A stretch of DNA of 64,000 nt, from positions 124,001-188,000 of the forward strand of contig NZ_JAJVKW010000008.1 of NCBI RefSeq assembly GCF_024198255.1. Reading direction: 5' to 3'. This DNA is from Myxococcus guangdongensis. Lineage in GTDB: Bacteria > Myxococcota > Myxococcia > Myxococcales > Myxococcaceae. Positions 9,331-19,238 of this stretch are shown here, in pieces (position 1 is the first letter of the stretch; each line of letters starts with the position of its first letter). The notes under the pieces were generated by a model. That model ran no database searches, was not told the origin of the DNA, and saw only the letters and a program-made list of their open reading frames with translations. Made by a program: the position numbers and the translations under genes.

Positions 9331-11199
9331 ATGTCACGAATGCGTCATTTGCTGGTGATGGGAAGCACGGCCTGTCTGGCTTTCCTGTCGGGGTGCTCGT
9401 CCGGCCCTCGCGACGAGCAAGGGGTGGAATTCGGCCGCACGCTGCAGGGGCTCGGGGATTCCAGCCGCCTGTCCAAGGCGGAGTGGACGACCTACCTGAG
9501 CGATGAGCGCTACGTCCAGGAGCTCACCAAGCCGGATGTGCGCATCCGACTGAACATGGCGGACCCGGCGCAGTATCGCTTCGCCCGCTCGCGCCTGAAG
9601 CTCGCCGGCAAGACGGCGGAGAACTCGCCCTACCTCTTCGAAGCCATCGAGCAGCGGCGCCGCGACCACGTGGCCAAGGGGTACACGGCGGGCCATGCGG
9701 CGGAGGACGAGCGCGGCGCGGCGACCCCATCGGGCATCCGGGAGATACACTCCCTGGAGACGTCCAGCTCGGGTGACTACACCCCCGAACCCAATGACGG
9801 GCGCGCCACCGCCATCTCCACCTATCCTGGAGGCTCGTACTACACATACACGGACACCAGCTTCTCGGACGCGTCGGGCTTCCCCCTGGGAGACCTGGCC
9901 TGGGTGGAGCACTTCGACAGCGGGAAGAACGTGGCGGTCAACGCCCAGGGAGACCTGTCGAGGACCAGCATCAAGCGCTACCGCGTCTCCACCTACAAGG
10001 CGGAGGACACGAAGGATGGCTTCACCGACTCCTTTCAGTTCACGGAGTTCGGCTCGGAGGTGAGCGCCGCCGGCAACAGCCAGGAGCGGCCCATGTTGAC
10101 CGGGCTGACGGTCCAGGCCCCCAAGGACCTGGTGCTCAACGACGGCGTCATCTCCGTGTGCCTCAACCGCACCTGGACGGGGGACTGCGATTACAACCTG
10201 ACCGACATCGGCTACGCCGTCAGGCTGCCGCTCAAGGGGCAGGTCTCCGTCAGCAGCAACCACATCTTCGACGAGGCGACCATCAACCGGTACAAGAACG
10301 AGACTCTCGCCGGCGAGTCAGGTGACAGGTACGGCTTCCTCAAGCTCATCCTCACCAACGATGGCGGAGGCTGCGACCTCACCGACAGCAATGTGAGACA
10401 GGCCAGGATGTCCCAGTTCTGGAGCCGAGTCTCCTTGAGCGCCAACAAGAAGACGTTCTATTGGGATTTGACCGACGCCTACTCCGCCTTCTTCGACGAC
10501 GACTGCCGGCAGGTGCAGGCCGAGGTGAAGTTCACCGCCAAGATCATCCTCCCGCTCGTCGAGCCGACGGCGGACTCGAAGCCCTACCAGTCCTCGGTCT
10601 CCCTGAGCACCGCGATGCCGGACAGTCGCTTCGACTACACCTTCCCGAAGATCACCGTCACCAACAGCTGCCTGGCGGCGGGGACGCAAATCGAGCTGGC
10701 CGAGGGCGCCGCGACGCCCATCGAGAGCGTCAAGATTGGTGACAAGGTCAACCACCCGGAGCGGCCCGCGCTCACCGTCATGGACACGGCCGTCGGCGTG
10801 GAGACGGTGCCGATGGTGCGCATCCGCAGCGAGTCCGGCCACTCCCTGCTGATGACCGAGATGCACCCCATCCAGGTGATGGCACGCGGCATGGTGCAGG
10901 CCCGCTTCCTCAAGCAGGGGGACGTGGTGATGACCCGGAAGGGCCCCAGCAAGCTCGTCGAGGTCCGCCGCGAGCCGTTCGCCGGCAAGGTCTACAACGT
11001 CAAGGTCGGATCGGACGCGGAGAAGCTGGCGCTCGGCGCGGACCAGACCACCGTGTATGCCAATGGGTTCCTCGTGGGTGATGGGCAGATTCAGCAGAAG
11101 TACGAGACCCTCGCCATGACCCAGAAGGACGGCAACGTGCTCGCGAAGCTGCCCCGCAAGTGGCACCGCGACTACGTGCTGGCCGCCAAGCGCAGGTAG
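9331..11199 (+). CDS. Lipoprotein with C-terminal Hint (intein/hedgehog-type) domain
   Basis: A 622-residue predicted lipoprotein starting at ATG 9331 after GAGGAGGA. The signal peptide ends in the lipobox LSGC. A central region of about 330 residues has no recognised family; it is rich in beta-type sequence and in Asp, Thr and Ser. From about residue 447 there is a Hint domain. It shows Cys447 (NSCLAAGTQI), the block-B-like TxxH (LLMTEMHPIQV), a GDxV motif and the terminal YANGFLVGD typical of bacterial Hint modules. Hint domains can cleave or rearrange their N-terminal peptide bond, so the lipoprotein may be self-processed on the surface (inference). No C-terminal His-Asn splice junction is seen, so protein splicing is unlikely. 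Gap to the upstream protease gene is 29 bases. Confidence 0.85.
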   Translation: MSRMRHLLVMGSTACLAFLSGCSSGPRDEQGVEFGRTLQGLGDSSRLSKAEWTTYLSDERYVQELTKPDVRIRLNMADPAQYRFARSRLKLAGKTAENSPYLFEAIEQRRRDHVAKGYTAGHAAEDERGAATPSGIREIHSLETSSSGDYTPEPNDGRATAISTYPGGSYYTYTDTSFSDASGFPLGDLAWVEHFDSGKNVAVNAQGDLSRTSIKRYRVSTYKAEDTKDGFTDSFQFTEFGSEVSAAGNSQERPMLTGLTVQAPKDLVLNDGVISVCLNRTWTGDCDYNLTDIGYAVRLPLKGQVSVSSNHIFDEATINRYKNETLAGESGDRYGFLKLILTNDGGGCDLTDSNVRQARMSQFWSRVSLSANKKTFYWDLTDAYSAFFDDDCRQVQAEVKFTAKIILPLVEPTADSKPYQSSVSLSTAMPDSRFDYTFPKITVTNSCLAAGTQIELAEGAATPIESVKIGDKVNHPERPALTVMDTAVGVETVPMVRIRSESGHSLLMTEMHPIQVMARGMVQARFLKQGDVVMTRKGPSKLVEVRREPFAGKVYNVKVGSDAEKLALGADQTTVYANGFLVGDGQIQQKYETLAMTQKDGNVLAKLPRKWHRDYVLAAKRR

Positions 11200-11342
11200 C
11201 CCGCCTCATCCAGGGCGCGGATGAAGTCGGTCCGCGCCAGTCCTGACCGGCCACCCGGCGTACGTCGCGCCGAGGTGGCCATGTCCGTTGTCGCCGCCCC
11301 ATTCCGGTCTGCTTTTCCACTCAACGCGACGGAGTCCCCCTG

Positions 11343-14300
11343 ATGCTCACGCGCCCTGGTCTGTTGTCTGCGTTCCTCGTGGCCCTGGTCGTCGCCTGCA
11401 GTGACACCCCGCCTCCCGAGGTCGGGCCCACGCCGAGCCTCCAGCCCGCGCGCTCCCGGGACGAGACGCGAGCAGAGCGCGAGCGCGTCGCGCGACAGCT
11501 GCGGATGGCGAAGGGGAGCGCTTCAATCGCTCCCACGCCTCCAGAACTGAACGACCGGGCCCAGGCCATGGCCCAGGCCCTGGACGTCGGAGCGAGGCTG
11601 AAGAGCGTCCTGCTCAGCGCGCCCGGACTGGAGGGCGCATTCGCCGGCGCCTCCTTCGGCGACATCAAGCCCCGCAAGGGCACCTCGCTGGCCGTCATGA
11701 GCACCGGCCACATCAACAGCGACAGCCGCCTGCCCGAGCCCGGCACGGACTACGAGCCGTTCGGAGAAGAGGGAGACGTCGTCACCCTCACCGTCACCCT
11801 CACCGTCCCCGTGGGGGTCAACCGACTGTCGTTCGACTACCGCTTCCTGAGTGCCGAGTCCCCGGAGTTCATCGGCACCCAGTTCAACGACCAGTTCACC
11901 GCCGTCGTCCGGGACAACGACGGCACGCGCGTCCGTGTCGTCGAGGAAGCCTCGGTCAACAGCTCACACTTCTTCGATGCCTCGGAGACGCGCGCCAAGA
12001 ACACGAAGTTCGACAAGCTGCTCGCGGACGACCCCGCCGGCACCGACTACTTCCCGACCAGCTATCCCCCCCGGACCCCCACCTTCCCGGACGCGGGCAT
12101 CACCGACTTCAAGATCGTCCACGTCCCCGTCGTCCCGGGCGACGTCGTCATCGAGTTCTCCATCCGTGACGTGGGCGACGGCATCTTCGACTCCACGGTG
12201 GTGCTCGACAACCTGCGCGTCTCCAGCCTGGAGCTCATCGACCCGAACCCCGCGCTCGTCGTCCAGGAGCACGGCACCGTGGAAGTGGATCCCGTGAAGC
12301 TCTCCACCCCCGCGCTGGACGGCAAGCGCATCGTCTCCGTCGCGGCGGACGGAGCCACCCAGCTGCTGCTGCGCGTCCAGGTCCCCGGCCCCGGCAAGAT
12401 GGACTTCACCCTGAAAGACGTCACCACGTTGGTCAACGGCGGGGTGGGCGCGCTGGGAAGCAGCACCCAGGCCGTCACCGTCAACGTGACAGCCCTGCCG
12501 GGCTATCAGGGCGAGTACTACGCCTTCGCCCTGTACACGAGCCCCGAGGACTTCAACGACGCAGTCTCCGCGGACAAGAGCGAACGGACGGTGCTGCTCG
12601 GGATGAAGTTCACGCCCGATATGGGCACGGGCTACGAGGACACCTATGAGCTGTCGGTGGTGCGTCCCCCCGTCGTCGCCATCCACGACATCTGGTCCAA
12701 CTGCCTCTACTGGACCGAGCACGCGGAGATCTCCTCCAACCCGCTCTTCAACGTCACCTGCGCCGACTACTCCGCCACCAACTCCGCGAGCATGGACCAC
12801 GCGGACAACAAGGCGGTGCTCGGCAAGGCCATCGACGAGGCGCTGAGCGAGGCGCGCGACAAGGACATCGCCGTCACCCAGGTGGAGGTGCTCGCGCACG
12901 GCATGGGCGGGCTCATGGCGCGCCGCTTCGTGGACGGGCTCAACTACAAGAGCGCCTCCAACTTCAACAAGGGAACGGTCAACCGGCTCATCACCCTGAA
13001 CACCCCTCACATGGGCTCGCGCATCGCCGACGAGCTCAAGAAGGTGAAAGACAAGCTGCTGGCGATGGACGGAGGTGTCAACGGAGACCAATGGCAGATC
13101 TTCAAAAACACCCTGCAGGACGCGGGCATCCAGGTCTCGGGCCCCCTGGGCGGTGCCATCGACGAGCTGCGGACGGACAGCGGCATCATCGCCAACATCA
13201 AGACCACGCCCGTTCCCTCCCACATCATGTTCAGCCGCGGCGGCCTGGCGGTGAACCGCGTCCAGAGCACACCGCTGCTCATGCCTTTCATGACCGCGCT
13301 CTACACCAACATGGAGTTCCTGCATCCCATGTGGGATGGCACGGACGCGTCGGCCGTGGTCAAGCGGACGCTCATCCTCGGGGAGAACAGCAAGATCTTC
13401 TGCACCGATGACCACGACATGTTCCTGGCCCAGGCCGAACAGTTCAGCGGCGACGCGGGCACCGCCGCGTCCCCCTTCGTCGTGAACCGCGCCAACAAGG
13501 AGACGGAGCACTTCATGGTCCCGGCCGACGTCGCCCACCAGGACAAGATCGAAACGCTCCTCAACAGCCCCGTGAATGGCCCGAACTTCGCGCCGTCCCT
13601 GCTGGCGCCGTCCCTGGTCACCCGGCAACCGCGCTGCGCCGGCGGCGCCTTCGCGCCCTCCGGTGGTTCGCTCGTCACGGAGGCCGAGGACGACGACACG
13701 CTGTTCGAATACCGCGAGCCCACGCAGACGGAGCTGGAGCTCCAGGAGGTCCTGGCGCTGGCAGGAGGCTTGCGAATCACCTCACCCGCACCGGGCACCG
13801 TCGTGACGCCAGGGAGCATCATCACCGTCTCCGTGGAGGCCACGGGCGGATTCGTGCCGGAGGCGCTGCTCATCGTGGCGGACGGACACGTGGTGCGTCA
13901 CGAGGGCAGGCCGCTGACGGTCCAGTTCCAGGTCCCCCCCAAGGCGCTGGGCGGCCTCTCCATCATCGCCACCGGAATCGCGTTGAACGGAGAGATTCAA
14001 CAGTCGAGCGCGGTATCCCTCACCGTGTCCTCCTCGGCGGTGGTGACCTCGCTGTCCGTGCTCAACGGGGACGCCCACATCCGCGGCGTGGGCCAGACGA
14101 GCAACCTCGTCGTCGTCGGAGACTTCAGCGACGGCGTCAAACGGGACGTCACCGCGGCGGCCACGGGGACCATCTATTCGACCTCGAACCCGAGCGTCGC
14201 CGTGGTGAGCGCGAACGGCGTGGTGACCGGCGTGGGCCCCGGCCTTGCGACCCTCGTCGTGCGCAACACCACCATCGCCACCAGCATCACCGTGGCGGTG

Positions 14301-15080
14301 AAGGAGGGCACCACCGCCCAATGCCTGGAGGTCCGGCTGGGGGACTACAACCTCTTCGTGCTCGAGGACTATCGCCAGGGCATGGATGTGGGCGGCAGGG
14401 TCGCCGCTGGCGGAAACATCCTCCTCACGGACTTCCGGGTCGGATGGAAGCTCCCCGCGACGGAGACCGCCAACGTGCTGGTGGCCGGCAACGACATGCG
14501 GCTCCAGAACGGCACCGTCTGGGGGAACACCCGCTTCGGCTCACACCTGACCACCGTGGGGCCCGTCATCTTCCAGCGAGGCACCGCGGCGCGGGGCACC
14601 CCCATCGACTTCGCCGCGCGGGGAGAGAGCCTGCGCACCCTCTCTGGCCACTTGAAGGCCCTGCCCGCCAACGGCACCACCACCCTGGAGACCTGGGGCG
14701 GTGTCCTGTTGAAGGGAACATCACCCAAGGTCAACGTCTTCAATGTCCCTTCAACCGCCTTCGCCTCCGCCACCCTGCTCTCCATCGACGCGCCCGCCAA
14801 CTCACTGGCGGTCATCAACGTGAGCGGCACCACGGCGCGCTTCACCAACTTCGGCCACGTCTTCGCGGGCGGCATCGACGAGACCGGTGTGCTCTTCAAC
14901 CTCCCGGACGCGACCAGCCTCACCGCCTTCGATTATGGCTTCTACGGTACAGTCCTTGCACCAAACGCGAATGTCTCCTTCAACAGTGGGAGCTGGGTGG
15001 GCAGCATCTACGCACGCTCGATGACAGGCAATGCGGTTGGCCATATCAGCCACCTGAGGGATACTGACATCTGTCCGTAG
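11343..15080 (+). CDS. Large multidomain lipoprotein with lipase-like domain and choice-of-anchor A domain
   Basis: A 1245-residue protein with lipobox VVAC near residue 19. Domains in order: a beta-rich N-terminal module (about 95-310) of the kind seen in surface-anchored proteins; a lipase-type alpha/beta-hydrolase region (about 440-760) around VLAHGMGGLMARRFVDG and NTPHMGSRIADEL; a Big2-type Ig domain (about 900-985); and a C-terminal choice-of-anchor A domain (about 994-1245). The last starts at LGDYNLFVLEDY and includes YGTVLAPNANVSF. The lipase elbow reads AHGMGG, so residue 520, where Ser is expected, is Gly (codon GGC at 12900-12902). This suggests a non-catalytic, binding or structural role for that domain. 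Function is otherwise unknown; it is probably surface-exposed. Confidence 0.85.
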   Translation: MLTRPGLLSAFLVALVVACSDTPPPEVGPTPSLQPARSRDETRAERERVARQLRMAKGSASIAPTPPELNDRAQAMAQALDVGARLKSVLLSAPGLEGAFAGASFGDIKPRKGTSLAVMSTGHINSDSRLPEPGTDYEPFGEEGDVVTLTVTLTVPVGVNRLSFDYRFLSAESPEFIGTQFNDQFTAVVRDNDGTRVRVVEEASVNSSHFFDASETRAKNTKFDKLLADDPAGTDYFPTSYPPRTPTFPDAGITDFKIVHVPVVPGDVVIEFSIRDVGDGIFDSTVVLDNLRVSSLELIDPNPALVVQEHGTVEVDPVKLSTPALDGKRIVSVAADGATQLLLRVQVPGPGKMDFTLKDVTTLVNGGVGALGSSTQAVTVNVTALPGYQGEYYAFALYTSPEDFNDAVSADKSERTVLLGMKFTPDMGTGYEDTYELSVVRPPVVAIHDIWSNCLYWTEHAEISSNPLFNVTCADYSATNSASMDHADNKAVLGKAIDEALSEARDKDIAVTQVEVLAHGMGGLMARRFVDGLNYKSASNFNKGTVNRLITLNTPHMGSRIADELKKVKDKLLAMDGGVNGDQWQIFKNTLQDAGIQVSGPLGGAIDELRTDSGIIANIKTTPVPSHIMFSRGGLAVNRVQSTPLLMPFMTALYTNMEFLHPMWDGTDASAVVKRTLILGENSKIFCTDDHDMFLAQAEQFSGDAGTAASPFVVNRANKETEHFMVPADVAHQDKIETLLNSPVNGPNFAPSLLAPSLVTRQPRCAGGAFAPSGGSLVTEAEDDDTLFEYREPTQTELELQEVLALAGGLRITSPAPGTVVTPGSIITVSVEATGGFVPEALLIVADGHVVRHEGRPLTVQFQVPPKALGGLSIIATGIALNGEIQQSSAVSLTVSSSAVVTSLSVLNGDAHIRGVGQTSNLVVVGDFSDGVKRDVTAAATGTIYSTSNPSVAVVSANGVVTGVGPGLATLVVRNTTIATSITVAVKEGTTAQCLEVRLGDYNLFVLEDYRQGMDVGGRVAAGGNILLTDFRVGWKLPATETANVLVAGNDMRLQNGTVWGNTRFGSHLTTVGPVIFQRGTAARGTPIDFAARGESLRTLSGHLKALPANGTTTLETWGGVLLKGTSPKVNVFNVPSTAFASATLLSIDAPANSLAVINVSGTTARFTNFGHVFAGGIDETGVLFNLPDATSLTAFDYGFYGTVLAPNANVSFNSGSWVGSIYARSMTGNAVGHISHLRDTDICP

Positions 15081-15127
15081 GGCCGGAGCGCTCGTCACGT
15101 GACGGGCGCGAACCCGTGGGGGGTCAA

Positions 15128-18100
15128 GTGGCCAAGAGTCCTGTGCGCGGTGTCACCACCGTGGTTTCCCTGATGCTCCTCGCGGGGTGCGCGGTGGAGC
15201 CTCTCACGGAAGCCACCGGCCCCCTGCGGTCCGCGACAGGAAATGGGACGACCCCGGGCGCCTCCGTGAGCATCCTGTCACGCGACGAGGCCCGGGGCGT
15301 GCCCACCCTGGTCTGGATGGAGCCGGGCGCGGTGGCGGCCCCGTCAATCCATGGCACACCCGAGGCCGCCGCCTGGGATTACCTGGAACAACATGCGTCT
15401 TTGTATGGCTTGACGCCCGAGGACCTGGGAGCCGCCTACGTCCACCGCGTCCACGACGTGGGGCGCGGCGGCATCAGCGTGATGTTCCGACAGCGCGTCG
15501 CGGGGCTGGAGGTGCTGCGAGGCGAGTTGAAGGTGCTGATGACGCGGCGGCTGGAGCTGGTGGGGCTCACCGGCAATCTGCGCGGCGGGGTGAAAGCCGC
15601 GCGGAGCCAATCCCTGACATCCGACGTCGACCAGGGCTTCCGGTACGCGCCCGGCAGCGCCGTGCTGCGGGCCCTGGAGGACCTGTATGGTGTCTCGCTT
15701 TCGAGCACCGTCCGGGAGGTCGGCGGGCTCCACGGGCGGCAGCACCTCTTCGACCTCGCGCCGGGCGCGGTGGACACGCCCTCCGCCATCTCCCTCGTGA
15801 CACCAGCGAGGCTGGCGCGCGTCTATCATTCCATCAAGGGGCGCCTGGTTCCCGCGTATGTGATGGACGTCCTCGCCGAGCGCACGGGAGACCCCCGCCC
15901 CCGCGGGTATGAGTACGTCGTGGACGCGAGCGACGGCCGGGTCCTGGAGCGGCGCAATCGCATCTCAAGCGAGGTGTTCTCCTATCGCGTCTTCGCGGAG
16001 CCGGACGGCACACCGGGGGATTCCCCCCAGCTCGACTTCTCGCCGCACCCCACGGGCAGTCCGGAGACGCCGGAGCCGGGCTTCCGCCGTCCCATCCAGG
16101 TCGAGGTGGAGGGCCTGACACACCCCGATGGCACGGTGGACCCGTGGCTGGCCTCGAACGCGACGCTCACGTCGGGAAACAACGTCTGGGCCTACGCGGA
16201 CCACCTGGATCCGGACGGCTACTCGGAGGGGAGCGATGTCCAGGCCTCCGTGACGCCCGGCACCCGGGAGTTCAGCGCGGAGTATCAGCCGGGCCTCGAG
16301 CCCCTGGAGACCGAGAGCCAGACGGTCGCCTCCATCGTCCAGCTCTTCTACACGACCAACTGGCTCCACGATGACTACTACCGCTCGGGCTTCGACGAGG
16401 CGGCGGGCAATGCCCAGGCGAACAACTGGAACCGTGGCGGCGTGGGCGGAGACGTCCTGCTGGCCGAGGCTCAGAACCAGGGCATTGACCCCGAGGCGCG
16501 CAACAACGCCTTCGCGTATGTCCCCGCGGACGGGCGGTCCCCGAAGCTGGAGATGTTCCTGTGGCGGACGCGCGAGGAGCGTGGGCTCACCGTCCCCGGA
16601 CAGCCCCGGTACACCACGGGCGGAGCGGAGTTCGGGTTGCGGCGCTTCGAGCGGACGGGCCGGCTCGTGCTGGCGGAGGACGGCGCCGAGCCCCGGCTCG
16701 ATGGATGCGAGGCCCTCCAGAACGACGTGGCGGGGGCCATCGTCCTGGTGGAGCGTGGCAACTGCAACTACGAGGTCAAGGCGGTGAACGCCGAGGCCGC
16801 GGGGGCCGCCGGGCTCATCGTCATCAATCACACCCCGGGCTCCCCCCCGCCGGACATGCGCGACGTGGACCCCGCGCTCCACACCGACCTGCCGACGCTG
16901 TCCATCACCTTCGAGGACGGAGAGGCGCTCAAGGCGCTGCTCGGGACCACGGCCGTCTCGGGCACCATGGACCGCACCCCCATCGTCGAGCGGGACGGCA
17001 GCCTGGACAACACCATCGTCGCGCACGAGTGGGGCCACGTCCTGTTCCACCGGCTGGTGGGCTGCGACACGCCCCAATGCCAGGCCTTGAGTGAAGGCTG
17101 GAGCGACTTCATCGCGCTCCACATGATGGTGCGCGAGCGCGACGACCTCGAGGGCAGCTACGCGGTTGGCGGCCATGCGGCGCAACTGCTCGGCCAGAGT
17201 TCCTATTACGGCGTGCGACGGGTGCCCTACTCCCGTGACTCCGGGCGCAACGCACTGAGGCTCGGCCACATCGCCAACAGCGCCTCGCTCCCCACGCACC
17301 CGCTGCGGGACAACGGCATCGAGAACGCCGAGTCCCACAACGCCGGCGAGGTCTGGGCGTCCATGCTCCTGGAGGGCTACCTCGCCCTGCTCGACGGGAC
17401 GAAAGGCTCCCAGCCGCGCCTGCCCTCGTTCGAGGCCGCGCGGCGGCGCATGGCGGACTACGTCGTCCACGCCATGGTCCAGACGCCCGACAACCCGACC
17501 TTCACCGAGCAACGCGATGCCCTGCTCATGGTCGCCGGAGCCCGGGACAGCGAGGACATGCGGGTTCTGGCGGAGGCGTTCCGCCGGCGGGGCGCGGGCT
17601 CGTGCGCGGTGGCGCCTCCCCGCGCCTCGGTGGAGTTCGAGGACGTGGAGGAGTCCACCGAGCTGAGCGCCCACCTGCGCATCATCTCCGCGCGGCTCGA
17701 CCTGGTGCGCACGTGCGACAACGACAGCGTGCTCGACGCCTCCGAGTCGGCCCTGGTCAACATCACCCTCAAGAACGACAGCCCCGTGACGCTGACGAAC
17801 GTGGACGTCCTGGTCCGCAGCCCGGAGAAGGCGCTGCTCTTCCCGCTCGGAGCGACGCGCAAGGTGGACAGCCTGGCCCCCTTCCAGAGCGTCGACCTCT
17901 CGATTCCCGTCGAGCTCGATGCCGCGCTGGCGCAGTCGCCCTCGACGGCCTACGAGGTCGTCGCCACCAGCGCCCAGGCCTGCGAGCCCACCGTCACGTT
18001 GGCGAGGACCGTCCGCTTCAACTACGACCTGGGGCCATCCCGGACGGACCGGGTCGAGGGCCATGCGACGACGTGGACCCCCACGGTGCTGGGAGGGACC

Positions 18101-19141
18101 GCCGACCAGGCCTGGCGCATCGTCGATTCGCCCCTCGATGCGGGTGAGCGACTCTGGTTCGCGAGGGACGGCTATGACTTCGCGGACACGGTGCTGGAGA
18201 CGCCGTCACTGGAGATTCCCGAGGGCGGCCGGTTCGTGCTGCGCTTCGAGCACCGCCACGCGTTCGCGTATTGGAGGGACCCCGTCAATCCCTCCATCGT
18301 CCGCTACTGGAATGGCGGCGTCATCGAGCTGACCCGGGACGGCGGCGCGAGCTGGGTGGATGCCCAGTCGCTGCTCACCATCGGCTACAACGGGGTGCTC
18401 GACAACGAGACGGGCAATGCCCTGCAGGACCGCGCGGCCTTCGTGGCCGAGAGCCCGGGATGGCCCGAGCGGCTCACGCCCGTCGTCCTGGACTTCGGCA
18501 CGCGACTGGGCGGCGCCACCGTGCGGCTGCGCTTCCGCATGGGCTCCGCCTGGGTCTTCCAGGCGCACGGGTGGGAAATCGACAACATCACCGTCGAGGG
18601 GACACGGGCAGCGCCGTTCCTGGAGGTCATCTCCCAGGCGCGCACCTGCGCCCTGCTCGCCCACGCCGGCGAGGAGCAGACCGTCGTCAGCGGCGAGGTC
18701 GTGAAGCTCGATGGCTCGCGCAGCGACGACCCCCTCGACGGGGCGCTGAGCTACGTGTGGTCGCAGGCCCTCGGGGCTGAGCCAACGGTCGTCCTGAGCG
18801 GTCACACGACGAAAGCCCCCCAGTTCACCGCGCCCCTCGTGGACAAGGAGACGGTGTTGGAGTTCCAGCTGACCGTGAGCGTCCCCCACCAGTCGCGCAC
18901 GGCGCGGGTCAAGGTCCGGGTCCTGCCCCCCGTCACGCAGCCCGACGCGGGCGAACCGGACGCCGGTCCTCCGCCTGACGCGGGTGAACCGGACGCCGGC
19001 CCGCCTCCCGACGCGGGTGAAGAACCGCGCACCCTCGTCCCCCCCGAGATGCAAACCTGCGCCGCGGCTGGAGGCGGCGTGCCCCTGGGCCTCCTGGGCA
19101 CGCTGCTCCTGCTCGCAGCCCGCCGTCGACACCGGGGCTGA
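15128..19141 (+). CDS. M36 family (fungalysin-type) metalloprotease with PA domain and MYXO-CTERM-like tail
   Basis: A 1337-residue exported zinc metalloprotease. The GTG at 15128 is preferred over the GTG at 15116 because a G-rich Shine-Dalgarno-like stretch lies just before it. The signal peptide ends in lipobox LLAGC. A propeptide precedes the M36 core, which carries a PA insert (about 520-610, VERGNCNYEVKAVNAEAAGA) and the zinc site HEWGH at 633-637. The motif NAGEVWASML is the likely third-ligand helix. Downstream are beta-sandwich modules, a Pro-Asp-Ala-Gly repeat (PDAGEPDAGPPP) and a C-terminal Cys, hydrophobic helix and Arg/His cluster resembling MYXO-CTERM sorting tails. Likely role: degradation of prey or extracellular protein. 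Confidence 0.93.
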   Translation: MAKSPVRGVTTVVSLMLLAGCAVEPLTEATGPLRSATGNGTTPGASVSILSRDEARGVPTLVWMEPGAVAAPSIHGTPEAAAWDYLEQHASLYGLTPEDLGAAYVHRVHDVGRGGISVMFRQRVAGLEVLRGELKVLMTRRLELVGLTGNLRGGVKAARSQSLTSDVDQGFRYAPGSAVLRALEDLYGVSLSSTVREVGGLHGRQHLFDLAPGAVDTPSAISLVTPARLARVYHSIKGRLVPAYVMDVLAERTGDPRPRGYEYVVDASDGRVLERRNRISSEVFSYRVFAEPDGTPGDSPQLDFSPHPTGSPETPEPGFRRPIQVEVEGLTHPDGTVDPWLASNATLTSGNNVWAYADHLDPDGYSEGSDVQASVTPGTREFSAEYQPGLEPLETESQTVASIVQLFYTTNWLHDDYYRSGFDEAAGNAQANNWNRGGVGGDVLLAEAQNQGIDPEARNNAFAYVPADGRSPKLEMFLWRTREERGLTVPGQPRYTTGGAEFGLRRFERTGRLVLAEDGAEPRLDGCEALQNDVAGAIVLVERGNCNYEVKAVNAEAAGAAGLIVINHTPGSPPPDMRDVDPALHTDLPTLSITFEDGEALKALLGTTAVSGTMDRTPIVERDGSLDNTIVAHEWGHVLFHRLVGCDTPQCQALSEGWSDFIALHMMVRERDDLEGSYAVGGHAAQLLGQSSYYGVRRVPYSRDSGRNALRLGHIANSASLPTHPLRDNGIENAESHNAGEVWASMLLEGYLALLDGTKGSQPRLPSFEAARRRMADYVVHAMVQTPDNPTFTEQRDALLMVAGARDSEDMRVLAEAFRRRGAGSCAVAPPRASVEFEDVEESTELSAHLRIISARLDLVRTCDNDSVLDASESALVNITLKNDSPVTLTNVDVLVRSPEKALLFPLGATRKVDSLAPFQSVDLSIPVELDAALAQSPSTAYEVVATSAQACEPTVTLARTVRFNYDLGPSRTDRVEGHATTWTPTVLGGTADQAWRIVDSPLDAGERLWFARDGYDFADTVLETPSLEIPEGGRFVLRFEHRHAFAYWRDPVNPSIVRYWNGGVIELTRDGGASWVDAQSLLTIGYNGVLDNETGNALQDRAAFVAESPGWPERLTPVVLDFGTRLGGATVRLRFRMGSAWVFQAHGWEIDNITVEGTRAAPFLEVISQARTCALLAHAGEEQTVVSGEVVKLDGSRSDDPLDGALSYVWSQALGAEPTVVLSGHTTKAPQFTAPLVDKETVLEFQLTVSVPHQSRTARVKVRVLPPVTQPDAGEPDAGPPPDAGEPDAGPPPDAGEEPRTLVPPEMQTCAAAGGGVPLGLLGTLLLLAARRRHRG

Positions 19142-19238
19142 CGGCCCTCGTCCGAAGCAGCCGAGCGGGCGAGCGCGGGATTTCCCGAGCCGTCCATTGG
19201 GCAGGGGCGGGGGTGTCCACTACACTCGCGCCCGCCCC

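Noticed and set aside
9331..11199. Intein (protein splicing) in the Hint lipoprotein
   Set aside because: The C-terminal His-Asn splice junction and a C-extein are absent; only Hint-type N-terminal chemistry is plausible.
18945..19025. Tandem DNA repeat coding for PDAGEPDAG units
   Set aside because: It is a short proline-rich linker repeat inside the M36 protease gene, common before membrane tails, and not a separate element.
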